Origin: Calliopsis andreniformis
Taxonomy: Eukaryota > Arthropoda > Insecta > Hymenoptera > Andrenidae
Length of the DNA: 64,000 nt
Direction: 5' to 3'
Assembly: GCF_051401765.1 (NCBI RefSeq)
Contig: NW_027480463.1
Location: 930,001-994,000 of the forward strand
The notes beneath the pieces were generated by a model. It saw only the letters and a list, made by a program, of their open reading frames with translations, made no database searches and was not told the DNA's origin. Below are positions 1-12,287 of this stretch, piece by piece; the stretch's first letter is position 1, and every line of letters begins with the position of its first letter. The position numbers and the translations under genes are program-made.

Positions 1-1250
1 CCTCAATCCTCAATCCTCAATCCTCGATCCTCAATCCTCAACCCTCAATCCTCAATCCTCAGTCCTCAATCCTCAATCCTGAATCCTCAATCTTCAATCC
101 TCAATACTCAATCTTCAATCCTCAATCCTCAATCCTCAATCCTCAATCCTCAATCCTCAATCCTCAATCCTCAATCTTCAATCCTCAATACTCAAACTGC
201 AATCCTCGATCCTCAGTCCTCACTCCTCAATCCTCATTCTTCAATCCTCAATACCGAATCCTCAATCTTCAATCCTCAATCCTCAATCCTCAATTCTCAA
301 TCATCGATCCCCAATCCTCAGACTTCAAACACCAATACTCAACCCTCAGTCCTCGTCCTCAATCCACAACCCTCAATCCTCAATCCTCAATCTTCAATCA
401 TTAATATTCAATCTTCAATCCTCAATCCTCAATCCTCAATCCTCAACCCTCAATCCCCAATGCTCAATCCTCAATACCCAATCCTCAGTCTTCAATCCTC
501 AATTCTCAATCCTCAATCGTCAATCTTCGATCCTCAATACTCAATCTTCAATCCTCAATCCTCAATCCTCAATCCTCAATCCTCAATCCTCAATCTTCAA
601 TGCTCAATACTCAAACTGCAATCCTCAATCCTCAGTCCTCACGCCTCAACCCTCATTCTTCGGTCCTCAATACCGAATCCTCAATCTTCTGTCCTCAATC
701 CTCAATCCTCAATTCTCAATCCTCAATCCTCAATCCTCAGACTTCAAACACCAATACTCAACCCTCAGTCCTCGTCCTCAATCCACAACACCCAATCCTC
801 AATCCTCAATCTTCAATCATTAATATTCAATCTTCAATCCTCAATCCTCAATCCTCAATCCTCAACCCTCAATCCCCAATGCTCAATCCTCAATACCCAA
901 TCCTCAGCCTTCAATCCTCAATCCTCAATCCTCAATCCTCAATCCTCGATCCTCAATCCTCAACCCTCAATCCTCAATCCTCAGTCCTCAAACGTCAAAC
1001 CTGAATCCTCAAACCTGAATCCTCCATCTTCAGACCTCAGTCCTCAACAATCAGTTGTCAATTCACAATCCTCAATAGAATATCATCAATTCACAGTTTT
1101 CAATACTCAATACTCAATCTGCAATCTTCAAATCTCTATCCACAAACATGAATTCTCATCACTCAACCCTCAACACTCAGTCCCCAATCCTCAATCCTCA
1201 ATCCTCAATTCTCAATCCTCAATCGTCAATCCTCAATCCCCAATACTCAA
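1..1250 (+). repeat. Array segment with E and B modules and first module A
   Basis: This segment carries two successive blocks of the same order. The first has module E near 194 (AAACTGCAATCC, then ACCGAATCC), module B near 318 (CTTCAAACACCAATACTC then CTCGTCC), and an ATCATTAATATTCAATC stretch near 400. The second repeats this near 613, 738 and 820. The first complete module A follows at 1043. The same E-B-ATTAATATT order returns near 5753 and 7795, so this is an early higher-order unit of the left part of the window. No gene is visible. Confidence 0.85.
1043..1182 (+). repeat. Module A, basal subfamily (A1), 140 bp
   Basis: Module A is the most recognisable block of the array: 20 strongly diverged heptamers with a fixed order of landmarks. 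These are CAACAATCAGTTGTC, then AGAATATC, CAATTCACAG, CTGCAATCTTCAAATCTC, TATCCACAAACATC, and CTCAACCCTCAACACTCAG. The same-type copies start near 1043, 1890, 3269, 5407, 6652, 12053 and 17319. Including all subfamilies I located 69 copies, always on this strand, with start-to-start spacing from about 259 to 3,888 bp. Just upstream there is usually a pair of CCTGAATCC units and CTTCAGCCCTCAGTCC. The block contains an in-frame TAG in AATAGAATAT and several ATG triplets, which explains why open frames begin or stop here. It is not a known transposon or RNA gene that I recognise. Confidence 0.9.
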
Positions 1251-2630
1251 TCTTCAATCCTCAATCCTCAATCCTCAATCCTCAATCCTCAATCTTCAAT
1301 CCTCAATACTCAATCTTCAATCCTCAATCCTCAGTCCTCAAACCTCAATTCTGAATCCTCAAATCTCAATTCTGAATCCTCAATCCTGAACCCTCAATCT
1401 TCAGCTCTCAGTCCTCAACAATCAGTTGTCAATCCTCAATCCTAAATAGAATATACTCAATTCACAGTTTTCAATACACAATACTCAACCTGCAATCTTC
1501 GAATCTCAATCCACAAACATCAATTCTCATCAATCAACCCTCAACACTCAGTCCTCCATGTTCAATACTCAATCATCAATTCTCAATCTTCAATCCTCAA
1601 TACTGAATCTTAAATCCTCAATCCTCAATCCTCAGTCCTTAATCCTCAATCCTCAATCTTCAATCCTCAGTCCCCAATCCTCAATCTTCAACCCTCAATC
1701 CTCAATCCTCAATCCTCGATTCTCAGTCCTCAATCCTCAATCCTCAATCCTCAATGTTCAATCCGCAATACCCAATCCTCAATCTTCAATCCTCAATCCT
1801 CAATCCTCAATCCTCAATCCTCAATCCTCAGTCCTCAAACCTTAATCCTGAATCCTCAATCCTGAATCCTCAATCTTCAGCCCGCAGTCCTCAACAATCA
1901 GTTGTCAATCCCCAATCCTCAATGGAATATCATCAATTCACAGTTTTCAATACTCAATACTCAATCTGCAATCTTCAAATCTCTATCCATAAACATCAAT
2001 TCTCATCTCTCAACACTCAACACTCCGTCCCCAATCCTCAATCTTCAATCCTCAATCCTCAATCCTCAATCCTCAATCCTCAATTTTCAATCCTCAATAC
2101 TCAATCTTCAATCATCAATACTCAATCTTCAATCCGCAATCCTCAATCTTCAATCCTCAATCCTCAATTCTCAGTCCTCAATACTCAATCCTCAATTGTC
2201 AATCCTCAATCCCCAATCCTCAATCTTCAATCCTCAATCCTCAATCCTCAATCCTCAATCCTCAATCGTCAATCCTCAATACTCAATCTTCAATCCTCAA
2301 TCCTCAATCATCAATCCTCAATGCTCAATCCTCAATCCTCAATCCTCAACCCTCAATCTTCAATCCTCAATACTCAATCTGCAATCCTCAATCCTCAATC
2401 CTCATTCTTCAATCCTCAGTGCCCAGTCCTCAATCTTGAATCCTCAATCCTCAATCCTCGATTCTCATTCCTCAATCATCAATCGTCAATCCTCAATCCT
2501 CAGTCCTCAACCCTCAATCCTCAATGTTGAATCCTCAATACCCAATCCTCAGTCTTCAATCCTCAATCCTCAATCCTCAATCCTCAATCCTCAATCTTCA
2601 ATCCTCAATCCTCAATCCTCAATTCTCAAT
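1250..2630 (+). repeat. Tandem duplication of 1.38 kb, copy 1
   Basis: The segment is followed directly by a second copy at offset 1,379 (197 heptamers). Matching landmarks are module A at 1414 and 2793, the GTTCAATACTCAATCATC stretch at 1559 and 2938, and module A at 1890 and 3269. Copy 1 holds about 183 bp (near 2221-2404) that copy 2 lacks; after that the offset becomes about 1,197 (ATGTTGAATCC near 2523 and 3720). Left boundary is approximate because flanks are also heptamers. Confidence 0.85.
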
Positions 2631-3830
2631 CTTCAATCCTCAATCCTCAATCCTCAATCCTCAATCCTCAATCTTCAATCCTCAATACTCAATCTTCAAT
2701 CCTCAATCCTCAGTCCTCAAACCTCAATTCTGTATCCTCAAATCTCAATTCTGAATCCTCAATCCTGAACCCTCAATCTACAGCTCTCAGTCCTCAACAA
2801 TCAGTTGTCAATCCTCAATCCTCAATAGAATATACTCAATTCACAGTTTTCAATACACAATACTCAACCTGCAATCTTCGTATCTCTATCCACAAACATC
2901 AATTCTCATCACTCAACCCTCAACACTCAGTCCTCAATGTTCAATACTCAATCATCAATTCTCAATCTTCAATCCTCAATACTGAACCTTCAATCCTCAA
3001 TCCTCAATCCTCTGTCCTCAATCCTCAATCCTCAATCTTCAATCCTCAGTCCCCAATCCTCAATCTTCAACCCTCAATCCTCAATCCTCAATCCTCGATC
3101 CTCAGTCCTCAATCCTCAATCCTCAATCCTCAACGTTCAATCCGCAATACCCAATCCTCAATCGTCAATCCTCAATCCTCAATCCTCAATCCTCAATCCT
3201 CAATCCTCAGTACTCAAACCTTAATCCTGAATCCTCAATGCTGAATCCTCAATCTTCAGCCCTCAGTCCTCAACAATCAGTTGTCAATCCCCAATCCTCA
3301 ATGGAATATCATCAATTCACAGTATTCAATACTCAATACTCAATCTGCAATCATCACATCTCTATCCACAAACATCAATTCTCATCTCTCAACACTCAAC
3401 ACTCCGTCCCCAATCCTCAATCTTCAATCCTCAATCCACAATCCTCAATCCTCAATCCTCAATTTTCAATCCTCAATACTCAATCTTCAATCATCAATAC
3501 TCAATCTTCAATCCGCAATCCTCAATCTTCAATCCTCAATCCTCAATTCTCAGTCCTCAATACTCAATCCTCAATTGTCAATCCTCAATCCCCAATCCTC
3601 ATTCTTCAATCCTCAGTGCCCAGTCCTCAATCTTGAATACTCAATCCTCAATCCTCGATTCTCATTCCTCAATCCTCAATCGTCAATCCTCAATCCTCAG
3701 TCCTCAACCCTCAATCCTCAATGTTGAATCCTCAATACCCAATCCTCAGTCTTCAATCCTCAATCCTCAATCCTCAATCCTCAATCCTCAATCTTCAATC
3801 CTCAATCCTCAATCCTCAATTCTCAATCCT
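2630..3830 (+). repeat. Tandem duplication of 1.38 kb, copy 2 (183 bp shorter)
   Basis: This copy begins where copy 1 ends, so the pair is head to tail. It differs by scattered single changes (for instance CTGTATCC at 2748 against CTGAATCC in copy 1) and by loss of about 183 bp before CTCAGTGCCCAG near 3610. A deletion between similar heptamers by unequal exchange or slippage would explain this. Confidence 0.83.
2793..2932 (+). repeat. Module A copy within duplication (AGAATATACTCAATTC form)
   Basis: This copy reads AGAATATACTCAATTCAC rather than AGAATATCATC, and TTCGTATCTCTATCC later. It is the partner of the copy at 1414 in the 1.38-kb tandem duplication, and shows that the ATACT form (A6, see the entry near 50653) already exists at the left end of the window. 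Confidence 0.85.
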
Positions 3831-4773
3831 CAATCCTCAATCCTCAGCCCTCAAACATCAACACTCAACCCTCAGTCCTCGTCCTCAATCCACAACCCTC
3901 AATCCTCAATCCTCAGTCCTAAACCCTCAATCCTCAATCCTCAAACCTCAATCCTCAACCGTCAGTCCCCGTCCTCAATACTCAAACATGAATCCTCAAT
4001 CCTCAACCTTCAATCATCAATACTCCATCTTCAATCCTCAATTATCAATCCTCAATCTTCAATCCTCAATACTCAATCTTCAATAATCAATCCTCAATAC
4101 TCAATACTCAATACTCAATCCTCAATCGTCAATACTCAATCCCCAATCCTCAATCTTCAATCCTCAATCCTCAATCCTCAATCCTCAATCCTCAATCCTC
4201 AATCTTCAATCCTCAATACTCAATCTTCATTCCTCAATCCTCAATCCTCAATCCTCAATCCTCAATCCTCGATCCTCAATCCTCAATCCTCAATCCTCAA
4301 TCTTCAATCCTCAATACTCAGTATTCAATACTCAATACTCAATCCTCAATCCTCAATCCTCATTCTTCAATCCTCAATACCCAATCCACAATCTTCAATC
4401 CTCAATCCTCAACCCTCAATTCTCAATACTCAATCCTCAATCCTCAGACCTCAAACAGCAATACTCAACCCTCAGTCCTCGTCCTCAATCCACAAGCATC
4501 AATACCCAATCCTCAATCTTCAATCATCAATATTCAATCTTGAGTCCTCAATCCTCAATCCTCAATCCTCAATCCTCAATCTTCAATCCTCAATACTCAA
4601 TCTTCATTCCTCAATCCTCAATCCTCAATCCTCAGTTCTCAGGCCTCAGTCCTCAATCCTCAATCCCCAATCCTCAATCTTCAATCCTCAATCCTCAATC
4701 CTCAATTCTCAATCCTCAATCCTCAATCCTCAATCCTCAATCCTCAATCCTCAATCTTCAATCCTCAATACTC

Positions 4774-4960
4774 AAACTGCAATCCTCAATCCTCAGTCCT
4801 CACTCCTCAATCCTCATTCTTCAATCCTCAATACCGAATCCGCAATCTTCAATCCTCAATCCTCAATCCTCAATTCTCAATCCTCAATCCTCAATCCTCA
4901 GACTTCAAACACCAATACTCAACCCTCAGTCCTCGTCCTCAATCCACAACCCTCAATCCT
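4774..4960 (+). repeat. Composite module E-B (representative)
   Basis: Module E starts with AAACTGCAATCC, continues with CTCAGTCCTCACTCC and a CTCATTCTTC unit pair, and reaches the rare unit ATACCGAATCC (here ACCGAATCCGC). Module B follows after about 60 bp: CAGACTTCAAACACC, AATACTCAACCCTCAG, then CTCGTCCTCAATCCACAAC. Copies start near 194, 613, 4774, 5753, 6529, 7131, 7795 and 8214. A weaker form starting CAATCTGCAATTCTC occurs near 8838, 10590, 12948, 15903, 22305 and 25228. After about 26 kb the E part becomes rare while the B part persists. Confidence 0.8.
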
Positions 4961-5440
4961 CAATCCTCAATCCTCAATCCTCAATCCTCAACCCTCAATC
5001 CCCAATGCTAAATCCTCAATACCCAATCCTCAGTCTTCAATCCTCAATCCTCAATCCTCAATCCTCAATCCTCAACTCTCAGTCCTCAATCCTCAATCTT
5101 CGATCCTCAATACTCAATCTTCAATCTTCAATCCTCAATCCTCAATCCTCAATCTTCAATCCTCAATACTGAATCTTCAATCCTCAATCTTCAATCCTCA
5201 ATGTTCAAACCGCAATACCCAATCCTCAATCTTCAGTACTCAATCCTCAATCCTCAATCCTCAATCCTCAACCTTCAATCCTCAATACTCAACCTTCAAT
5301 CCTCAATCCTCAATCCTCAATCCTCAATCCTCAATCCTCAATCCTCAGTCCACAAACCTCAATCCTGAATCCTCAAACCTGAATCCTCAGTCTTCAGCCC
5401 TCACACCTCAACAATCAGTTGTCAATCCTCAATCCTCAAT

Positions 5441-6125
5441 AGAATATCCTCAATTCACAGGCTTCAATACTCAATACTCAACCTGCAATCTTCAAATCTC
5501 TATCCACAAACATGAATTCTCATCACTCAACCCTCAACTCTCAGTCCCCAATCCTCAATCCTCAATCCTCAATTCTCAATCCTCAATCGTCAATCCTCAA
5601 TCCCCAATACTCGATCTTCAATCCTCAATCCTCAATCCTCAATCCTCAATCCTCAATCTTCAATCATCAATACTCAATCTTCAATCCTCAATCCTCAATC
5701 CTCAATCCTCAATCCTCAATCCTCAATCCTCAATCTTCAATCCTCAATACTCAAACTGCAATCCTCAATCCTCAGTCCTCACTCCTCAATCCTCATTCTT
5801 CAATCCTCAATACCGAATCCTCAATCTTCAATCCTCAATCCTCAATCCTCAATTCTCAATCATCAATCCCCAATCCTCAGACTTCAAACACCAATACTCA
5901 ACCCTCAGTCCTCGTCCTCAATCCACAACCCTCAATCCTCAATCCTCAATCTTCAATCATTAATATTCAACCTTCAATCCTCAATCCTCAATCCTCAACC
6001 CTCAATCCCCAATGCTCAATCCCCAATACCGAATTCTCAGTCTTCAATCCTCAATTCTCAATCCTCAATCGTCAATCTTCAATCCTCAATACTCAATCTT
6101 CAATCCTCAATCCTCAATCCTCAAT
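5441..6125 (+). repeat. Dispersed duplication, offset about 2,042, copy 1
   Basis: From AGAATATCCTCAATTCACAG at 5441 the sequence matches 7483 onward at a constant offset of 2,042, through module E (5753 and 7795) and module B, to ATGCTCAAT near 6011, where the partner is one heptamer longer (offset 2,049). Differences are scattered single bases. Confidence 0.82.
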
Positions 6126-7475
6126 CCTCAATCCTCAATCCTCAATACTCAATCATCAATCCTCAGTCCTCAATCCTCAATCCTCAATCCTCAATCTTCA
6201 GTCCTCAATACCGAATCCTCAATCTTCAGTCCTCAATCCTCAATCCTCAATTCTCAATTCCCAGTCCTCAATCCTCAATCTTCAATCCTCAATACTCAAT
6301 CCTCAATCTTCAATCATTAATATTCAATCTTCAATCCTCAATCCTCAATCCTCAATCCTCAACCCTCAATCCCCAATGCTCAATCCTCAAGACCCAATTC
6401 TCAGTCTTCAATCCTCAATTCTCAATCCTCAATCGTCAATCTTCAATCCTCAATACTCAATCTTCAATCCTCAATCCGCAATCCTCAATCCTCAATCCTC
6501 AATCCTCAATCTTCAATCCTCAATACTCAAACTGCAATCCTCAATCCTCAGTCCTCACTCCTCAATCCTCAATCCTCAATCCTCAATCCTCGGTCCTCAA
6601 ACCACAATCCTGAATCCTCAATCCTGAATCCTCAATCTTCAGCACTCAGTCCTCAACAATCAGTTGTCAATCTTCATTCCTCAATAGAATATCCTCAGTT
6701 CAGAGTTTTCAATACACAATACTCAATCTGCAATCTTCAAATCTCTATCCACAAACATAAATTCTCATCACTCAACCCTCAACACTCAGTCCCCAATCCA
6801 CAATCTGCAATCCTCAATCCTCAATCCTCAATCCTCAATCCTCAATCTTCAATCCCCAATACTCAATCCTCAATCCTCAATCTTCAACCGTCTATCCTCA
6901 ATCCTCAATCTTCAATTCTCAATACTCAATCATCAATCCTCAGTCCTCAATCCTCAATCCTCAATCCTCAATCTTCAGTCCTCAATACTCAATCTTCAAT
7001 CCTCAATCCTCAATCCTCAACCCTCAATCGTCATTCTTCAATCCTCAATACCCAATCCTCAATTCTCAATCCTCAATCCTCAATCCTCAATCCTCAATCC
7101 TCAATCCTCAATCTTCAATCCTCAATACTCAAACTGCAATCCTCAATCCTCAGCCCTCACTCCTCAATCCTCATTCTTCAATCCTCAATACCGAATCCTC
7201 AATCTTCAATCCTCAATCCTCAATCCTCAATTCTCAATCCTCAACCCTCAATCCTCAGACTTCAAACACCAATACTCAACCCTCAGTCCTCGTCCTCAAA
7301 CCACAACCCTCAATCCTCAATCCTCAATCCTCAATCCTCAATCCTCAACCCTCAATCCCCAATGCTAAATCCTCAATACAGAATCCTCAGTCTTCAATCC
7401 TCAATCCTCAATCCTCAATCCTCAATCATCAATCCTCAATCCTCAATCCTCAATACTCAATCTTCAATCCTCAAT

Positions 7476-7589
7476 CCTCAATAGAATATCCTCAATTCAC
7501 AGGCTTCAATACTCAATACTCAACCTGCAATCTTCAAATCTCTATCCACAAACATGAATTCTCATCACTCAACCCTCAACACTCAGTCC
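7476..7589 (+). repeat. Half copy of module A (5' part missing)
   Basis: The block enters module A directly at CTCAATAGAATATCC. The upstream CAACAATCAGTTGTC part is absent and replaced by ordinary heptamers. The remainder, through CTGCAATC, TATCCACAAACATG and CTCAACACTCAG, is intact and matches the copy at 5407. The break point is therefore internal to module A and coincides with the left end of the 2,042-offset duplication. Confidence 0.85.
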
Positions 7590-8170
7590 CCAATCCTCAA
7601 TCCTCAATCCTCAATTCTCAATCCGCAATCGTCAATCCTCAATCCCCAATACTCAATCTTCAATCCTCAATCCTCAATCCTCAATCCTCAATCCTCAATC
7701 TTCAATCCTCAATACTCAATCTTCAATCCTCAATCCTCAATCCTCAAACCTCAATCCTCAATCCTCAATCCTCAATCTTCCTTCCTCAATACTCAAACTG
7801 CAATCCTCAATCCTCAGTCCTCACTCCTCAATCCTCATTCTTCAATCCTCAATACCGAATCCTCAATCTTCAATCCTCAATCCTCAATCCTCAATTCCCA
7901 ATCATCAATCCCCAATCCTCAGACTTCAAACACCAATACTCAACCCTCAGTCCACGTCCTCAATCCACAACCCTCAATCCTCAATCCTCAATCTTCAATC
8001 ATTAATATTCAATCTTCAATCCTCAATCCTCAATCCTCAATCCTCAACCCTCAATCCCCAATGCTCAATGCTCAATACCCAATCCTCAGTCTTCAATCCT
8101 CAATTCTCAATCCTCAATCGTCAATCTTCGATCCTCAATACTCAATCTTCAATCCTCAATCCTCAATCCT
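7483..8170 (+). repeat. Dispersed duplication, offset about 2,042, copy 2
   Basis: This is the right partner of 5441-6125. It contains the half module A, a CTCAAACCTCAATCC variant near 7741, CTTCCTTCC near 7778, module E at 7795 and module B near 7918 (with CCACGTCC in place of CTCGTCC). The left end is abrupt within module A; the right end fades into heptamers near 8170. Confidence 0.8.
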
Positions 8171-9135
8171 CGATCCTCAATCCTCAATCCTCAGTCTTCA
8201 ATGCTCAATACTCAAACTGCAATCCTCAATCCTCAGTCCTCAGTCCTCGTCCTCAATCCACAACCCTCAATCCTCAATCCTCAATCTTCAATCATTAATA
8301 TTCAATCTTCAATTCTCAATCCTCAATCCTCAATCCTCAATCCGCAATCCTCAATCCTCAATCTTCAATCCTCAATACTCAATCTTCAATCCTCAATCTT
8401 CAACCCTCAATACTCAATCCTCAATCCTCAATCATCAAGCTTCAATCCTCAGACCTCAAACAGCAATACTCAACCCTCAGTCCTCGTCCTCAATCCACAA
8501 CCATCAATACTCAATCCTCTATCATCAATCATCAATATTCAATCTGCAGTCCTCAATCCTCAATCCTCAATCCTCAATCCTCAATCCTCAATCCTCGATC
8601 CTCAATCCTCAACCCTCAATCCTCAATCCTCAGTCCTCAATCCTCAATCCTGAATCCTCAATCTTCAATCCTCAATACTCAATCTTCAATCCTCAATCCT
8701 CAATCCTCAATCCTCAATCCTCAATCCTCAATCCTCAATCCTCAATCCTCAATACTCAATCTTCAATCCTCAATCCTCAATCCTCAATCCTCAATCCTCA
8801 ATCCTCCATCCTCAATCTTCAATCCTCAATACTCAATCTGCAATTCTCAATCCTCAGTCCTCACTCCTCAATCCTCATTCTTCAATCCTCAATACCGAAT
8901 CCTCAACCTTCAATCCTCAATCCTCAATCCTCAATTCTCAATCCTCAATCCTCAATCCTCAGACCTCAAACATCAATACTCAACCGTCAGTCCTCGTCCT
9001 CAATCCACAACCCCCAATACTCAATCCTCAATCTTCAATTCTCAATCCTCAATCCTCAATCCTCAATCCTCAATCCTCAATCCTCATTCTTCAATCCTCA
9101 AAACCCAATCCTCAATCTTCAATCCTCAATCCTCA

Positions 9136-12100
9136 ATCCTGAATCCTCAATCCTGAATCCTCAATCTTCAGCCCTCAGTCCTCAACAATCAGTTGTCAAT
9201 CCTCAATCCTCAAGGGAATATCATCAATTCACAGATTTCAATACTCAATACTCAATCTGCAATCTTCAAGTCTCTATCCACAAACATCAATTCCCATCAC
9301 TCAACCCTCAACACTCAGTCTTCAATCCTCAATCCTCAATCCTCAATCCTCAATCCTCATTCATCAATCCTCAACACCCAATCCTCAATCTTCAATCCTC
9401 AATCCTCAATCCTCATTTCTCAATCCTCAATCCTCAATCCTCTGACCTCAAACAGCAGTACTCTACCCTCAGTCCGCGTCCTCAATCCACAAACATCAAT
9501 CCTCAAACCTCAATCTTCAATCATCAATATTCAATCTTCAGTCCTCAATCCTCAATCCTCAATTCTCAATCCTCAATCCTCAATGTTCAATCCGCAATAC
9601 CCAATCCTCCATCTTCTATCCGCAATCCTCAATCCTCAATCCCCAATCCTCAATCCTCAATCCTCAATCCTCAATCCTCAATCTTCAATCCTCAATACTC
9701 AATCTTCAATACTCAATCCTCAATCCTCAATCCTCAATCCTCAATCCTCATTCTTCAATCCTCAACACCCAATCCTCAATCTTCAATCCTCAATCCTCAA
9801 TCCTCAATTCTCAATCCTCATTCCTCAATCCTCAGACCTCAAACATCAATACTCAACACTCAGTCCTCGTCCTCAATCCGCAACTCTCAATCGTCGATCC
9901 TCAATCTTCAATCATCAATATTCAATCTTCAATCCTCAATTCTCAATCCTCAATACTCAATCCTCAATCCTCAATCCTCAATCCTCAATCCGCAATCCCC
10001 AGTCCTCAAACCTCAATCGTGAATCCACAATCCTGAACTCTCAATATTCAACCCTCAGACTTCAACAATCAGTTGTGAATCCTCAATCCTCAATAGAATA
10101 TCCTCAATTCACAGGTTTCAATACTCAATACTCAGCCTGCAATCTTCAAATCTCTATCCACAAACATCAATTCTCATCACTCAACCCTCAATATTCAACG
10201 CACAACCCTCAACCATCAATACTCAATACTCAACCATCAATCCTCAATTCTCAATACTCAATCCTCAATCCTCAATCTTCAATCCTCAATACTCAAACTT
10301 CAATCCTCAATCATCAATCCTCAATCCTCAATCCTCAATCCTCAATCCTCAATCGTTAATCTTCAATCCTGAATACTCAATCTTCAATACTCAATCCTCA
10401 ATCCTCAATCCTCAATCCTCAAGCGTCAATCCTCAATCCCCAATCCTCAATCTTCAATCCCCAATCCTCAATCCTCAATCCTCAGTCCTCAATCTTCGAT
10501 CCTCAATACTCAATCTTCAATCCTCAATCCTCAATCCTCAATCCTCAATCCTCAACCCTCCATCCTCAATCTTCAATCCTCAATACTCAATCTGCAATTC
10601 TCAATCCTCAGTCCTCACTCCTCAATCCTCATTCTTCAATCCTCAATACCGAATCCTCAATCTTCAATCCTCAATCCTCAATCTGCAATCCTCAATCCTC
10701 AGTCCTCACTCCTCAATCCTCATTCTTCAATCCTCAATACCGAATCCCCAATCTTCAATCCTCAATCCTCAGTCCTCAATTCTCAATCCTCAATCCTCAA
10801 TCCTCAGACCTCAAACATCAATACTCAACCCTCAGTCCTCGTCCTCAATCCACAACCCTCAATCCTCGATCCTCAACCTTCAATCATCAATATTCAATCT
10901 TCAATCCTCAATCTTCAATCCTCAATACTCAATCCTCAATCCTCAATGTTCTATCCTCAATACGCAATCCTCATTCTTCAATCCTCAATCCTCAATCCTC
11001 AATCCTCAATCCTCAATCCTCAATCCTCAATCTTAATCTTCAACCCTCAATACTCAATCTTCAATCCTCAATCCTCAATCCTCATTCTTCAATCCTCAAA
11101 ACCCAATCCTCAATCCTCAATCCTCAATCCTCAATCCTCAATCCTCAATGTTCAATCCGCAATACCCAATCCTCAATCTTCTATCCGCAAACCTCAATCC
11201 TCAATCCCCAATCCTCATAGCTCAATCCTCAATCCTCAAACTTCAATCCTCAATACCCAATCTCCAATACTCAATCCTCAATCCTCAATCCTCAATCCTC
11301 ATTCTTCAATCCTCAACACCCAATCCTCAATCTTCAATCCTCAATCCTCAATCCTCAATTCTCAACCCTCATTCCTCAATCCTCAGACCTCAAACATCAA
11401 TACTCAACCCTCAGTCCTCGTCCTCAATCCGCAACCCTCAATCGTCGATCCTCAATCTTCAATCATCAATATTCAATCTTCAATCCTCAATCCTCAATCC
11501 TCAATACTCAATCCTCAATCCTCAATCCTCAATCCTCAATCCTCAATCCACAGTCCTCAAACCTCAATCCTGAATCCACAATTCTGAACCCTCAATATTC
11601 AACCCTCAGACTTCAACAATCAGTTGTGAATCCTCAATCCTCAATAGAATATCCTCAATTCACAGGTTTCAATACTCAATACTCAGCCTGCAATCTACAA
11701 ATCTGTATCCACAAACATCAATTCTCATCACTCAACCCTCAATATTCAACGCACAACCCTCAACCATCAATACTCAATACTCAACCATCAATCCTCAATT
11801 CTCAATACTCAATAGAATATCCTGAATTCTCATGGTTCAATACTCAATCCACAATATCCAATAATCAAATCTCAATCCTCAAACATCAATTCTCAACACA
11901 CAATCCTCAACACTCTGCCCTCTCTCTTCAATCCTCCATCCTCAATCCTCAAGCGTCAATCCTCAATCCTCAATCCTGAACCCTCAATCCTCAGTCCTCA
12001 AAACTCAATCCCTAGTCCTCAATCCTGAATCCTCAATCTTCAGCCCTCAGTAGTCAACAATCAATTGTCAATCCTCAGACCTCCATAGAATATCCTCAAT

Positions 12101-12287
12101 TCACAGTTTTCAATACTCAATCCCCATTCTTCAATCTTCAAATCTCAATCCACAAACATCAATTCTCATCACTCAACCCTCAACACTCAGTCCTCAATCT
12201 TCAATCCTCAATCATCAATCCTCAATCTTCAATCCTCAATACTCAATCTTCAATCCTCAATCCTCAATTCTCAATCCTCAATCCTCT
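9136..12287 (+). repeat. 3.1-kb duplication, offset 5,315, copy 1
   Basis: From the CCTGAATCC pair before module A at 9181 this segment matches 14451-17553. Landmarks at offset 5,315: module A 9181 and 14496, CGTTAATC 10354 and 15669, GTTCTATCC near 10948 and 16263, GTTCAATCCGC near 11150 and 16465. A 56-bp excess (8 units) near 11215-11275 in this copy drops the offset to 5,259. One missing heptamer near 11950 moves it to 5,266. Apart from these unit-sized indels only scattered base changes are seen, so the event is young relative to the array background. Confidence 0.9.
11812..11915 (+). repeat. Module D (AGAATATCCTGAATTC block)
   Basis: Module D resembles the middle of module A but differs: AGAATATCCTGAATTCTC, ATGGTTCAATACTC, AATCCACAATATCC, AATAATCAAATCTC, then CAAACATCAATTCTC. 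It lies just after a CGCACAACCCTCAACC stretch. I found four copies, near 11812, 12432, 17071 and 21486. Those at 12432 and 21486 share CAGTAGAATATCC and ACAAAATTC, and those at 11812 and 17071 share ATATCCAATAATC, matching the two large duplications they sit in. It is probably an old sister of module A. Confidence 0.85.

Larger units (their letters stand above)
3831..9135 (+). repeat. Array segment rich in B and E modules
   Basis: About 5.3 kb without large-scale identity to the duplications further right. It holds module A at 5407 and 6652, a half copy at 7476, and module E (AAACTGCAATCC) near 4774, 5753, 6529, 7131, 7795 and 8214. Module B (CTCGTCC tag) occurs near 3877, 4477, 4930, 5908, 7288, 8485 and 8993. 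The E-to-B distance is nearly constant, so E and B behave as one composite unit here. Long forward open frames overlap in this segment in more than one frame. No gene or RNA is supported. Confidence 0.85.

Noticed and set aside
1043..1062. Hairpin CAAC-AATCA-GTTG at the start of module A as a functional site
   Set aside because: The arms are only 4 bp, and the A2 subfamily changes GTTG to GTGG without a compensating change, so there is no sign that pairing is kept.
3633..5963. Large open frame of 776 codons rich in N, P, Q and S, and similar ones at 7554-10022 and 18651-21497, as possible structural or adhesin-like proteins
   Set aside because: All forward frames are open across the same DNA, the peptide is the three-fold reading of a 7-bp unit, indels are multiples of 7 rather than 3, and no domain, signal peptide or start context is visible.
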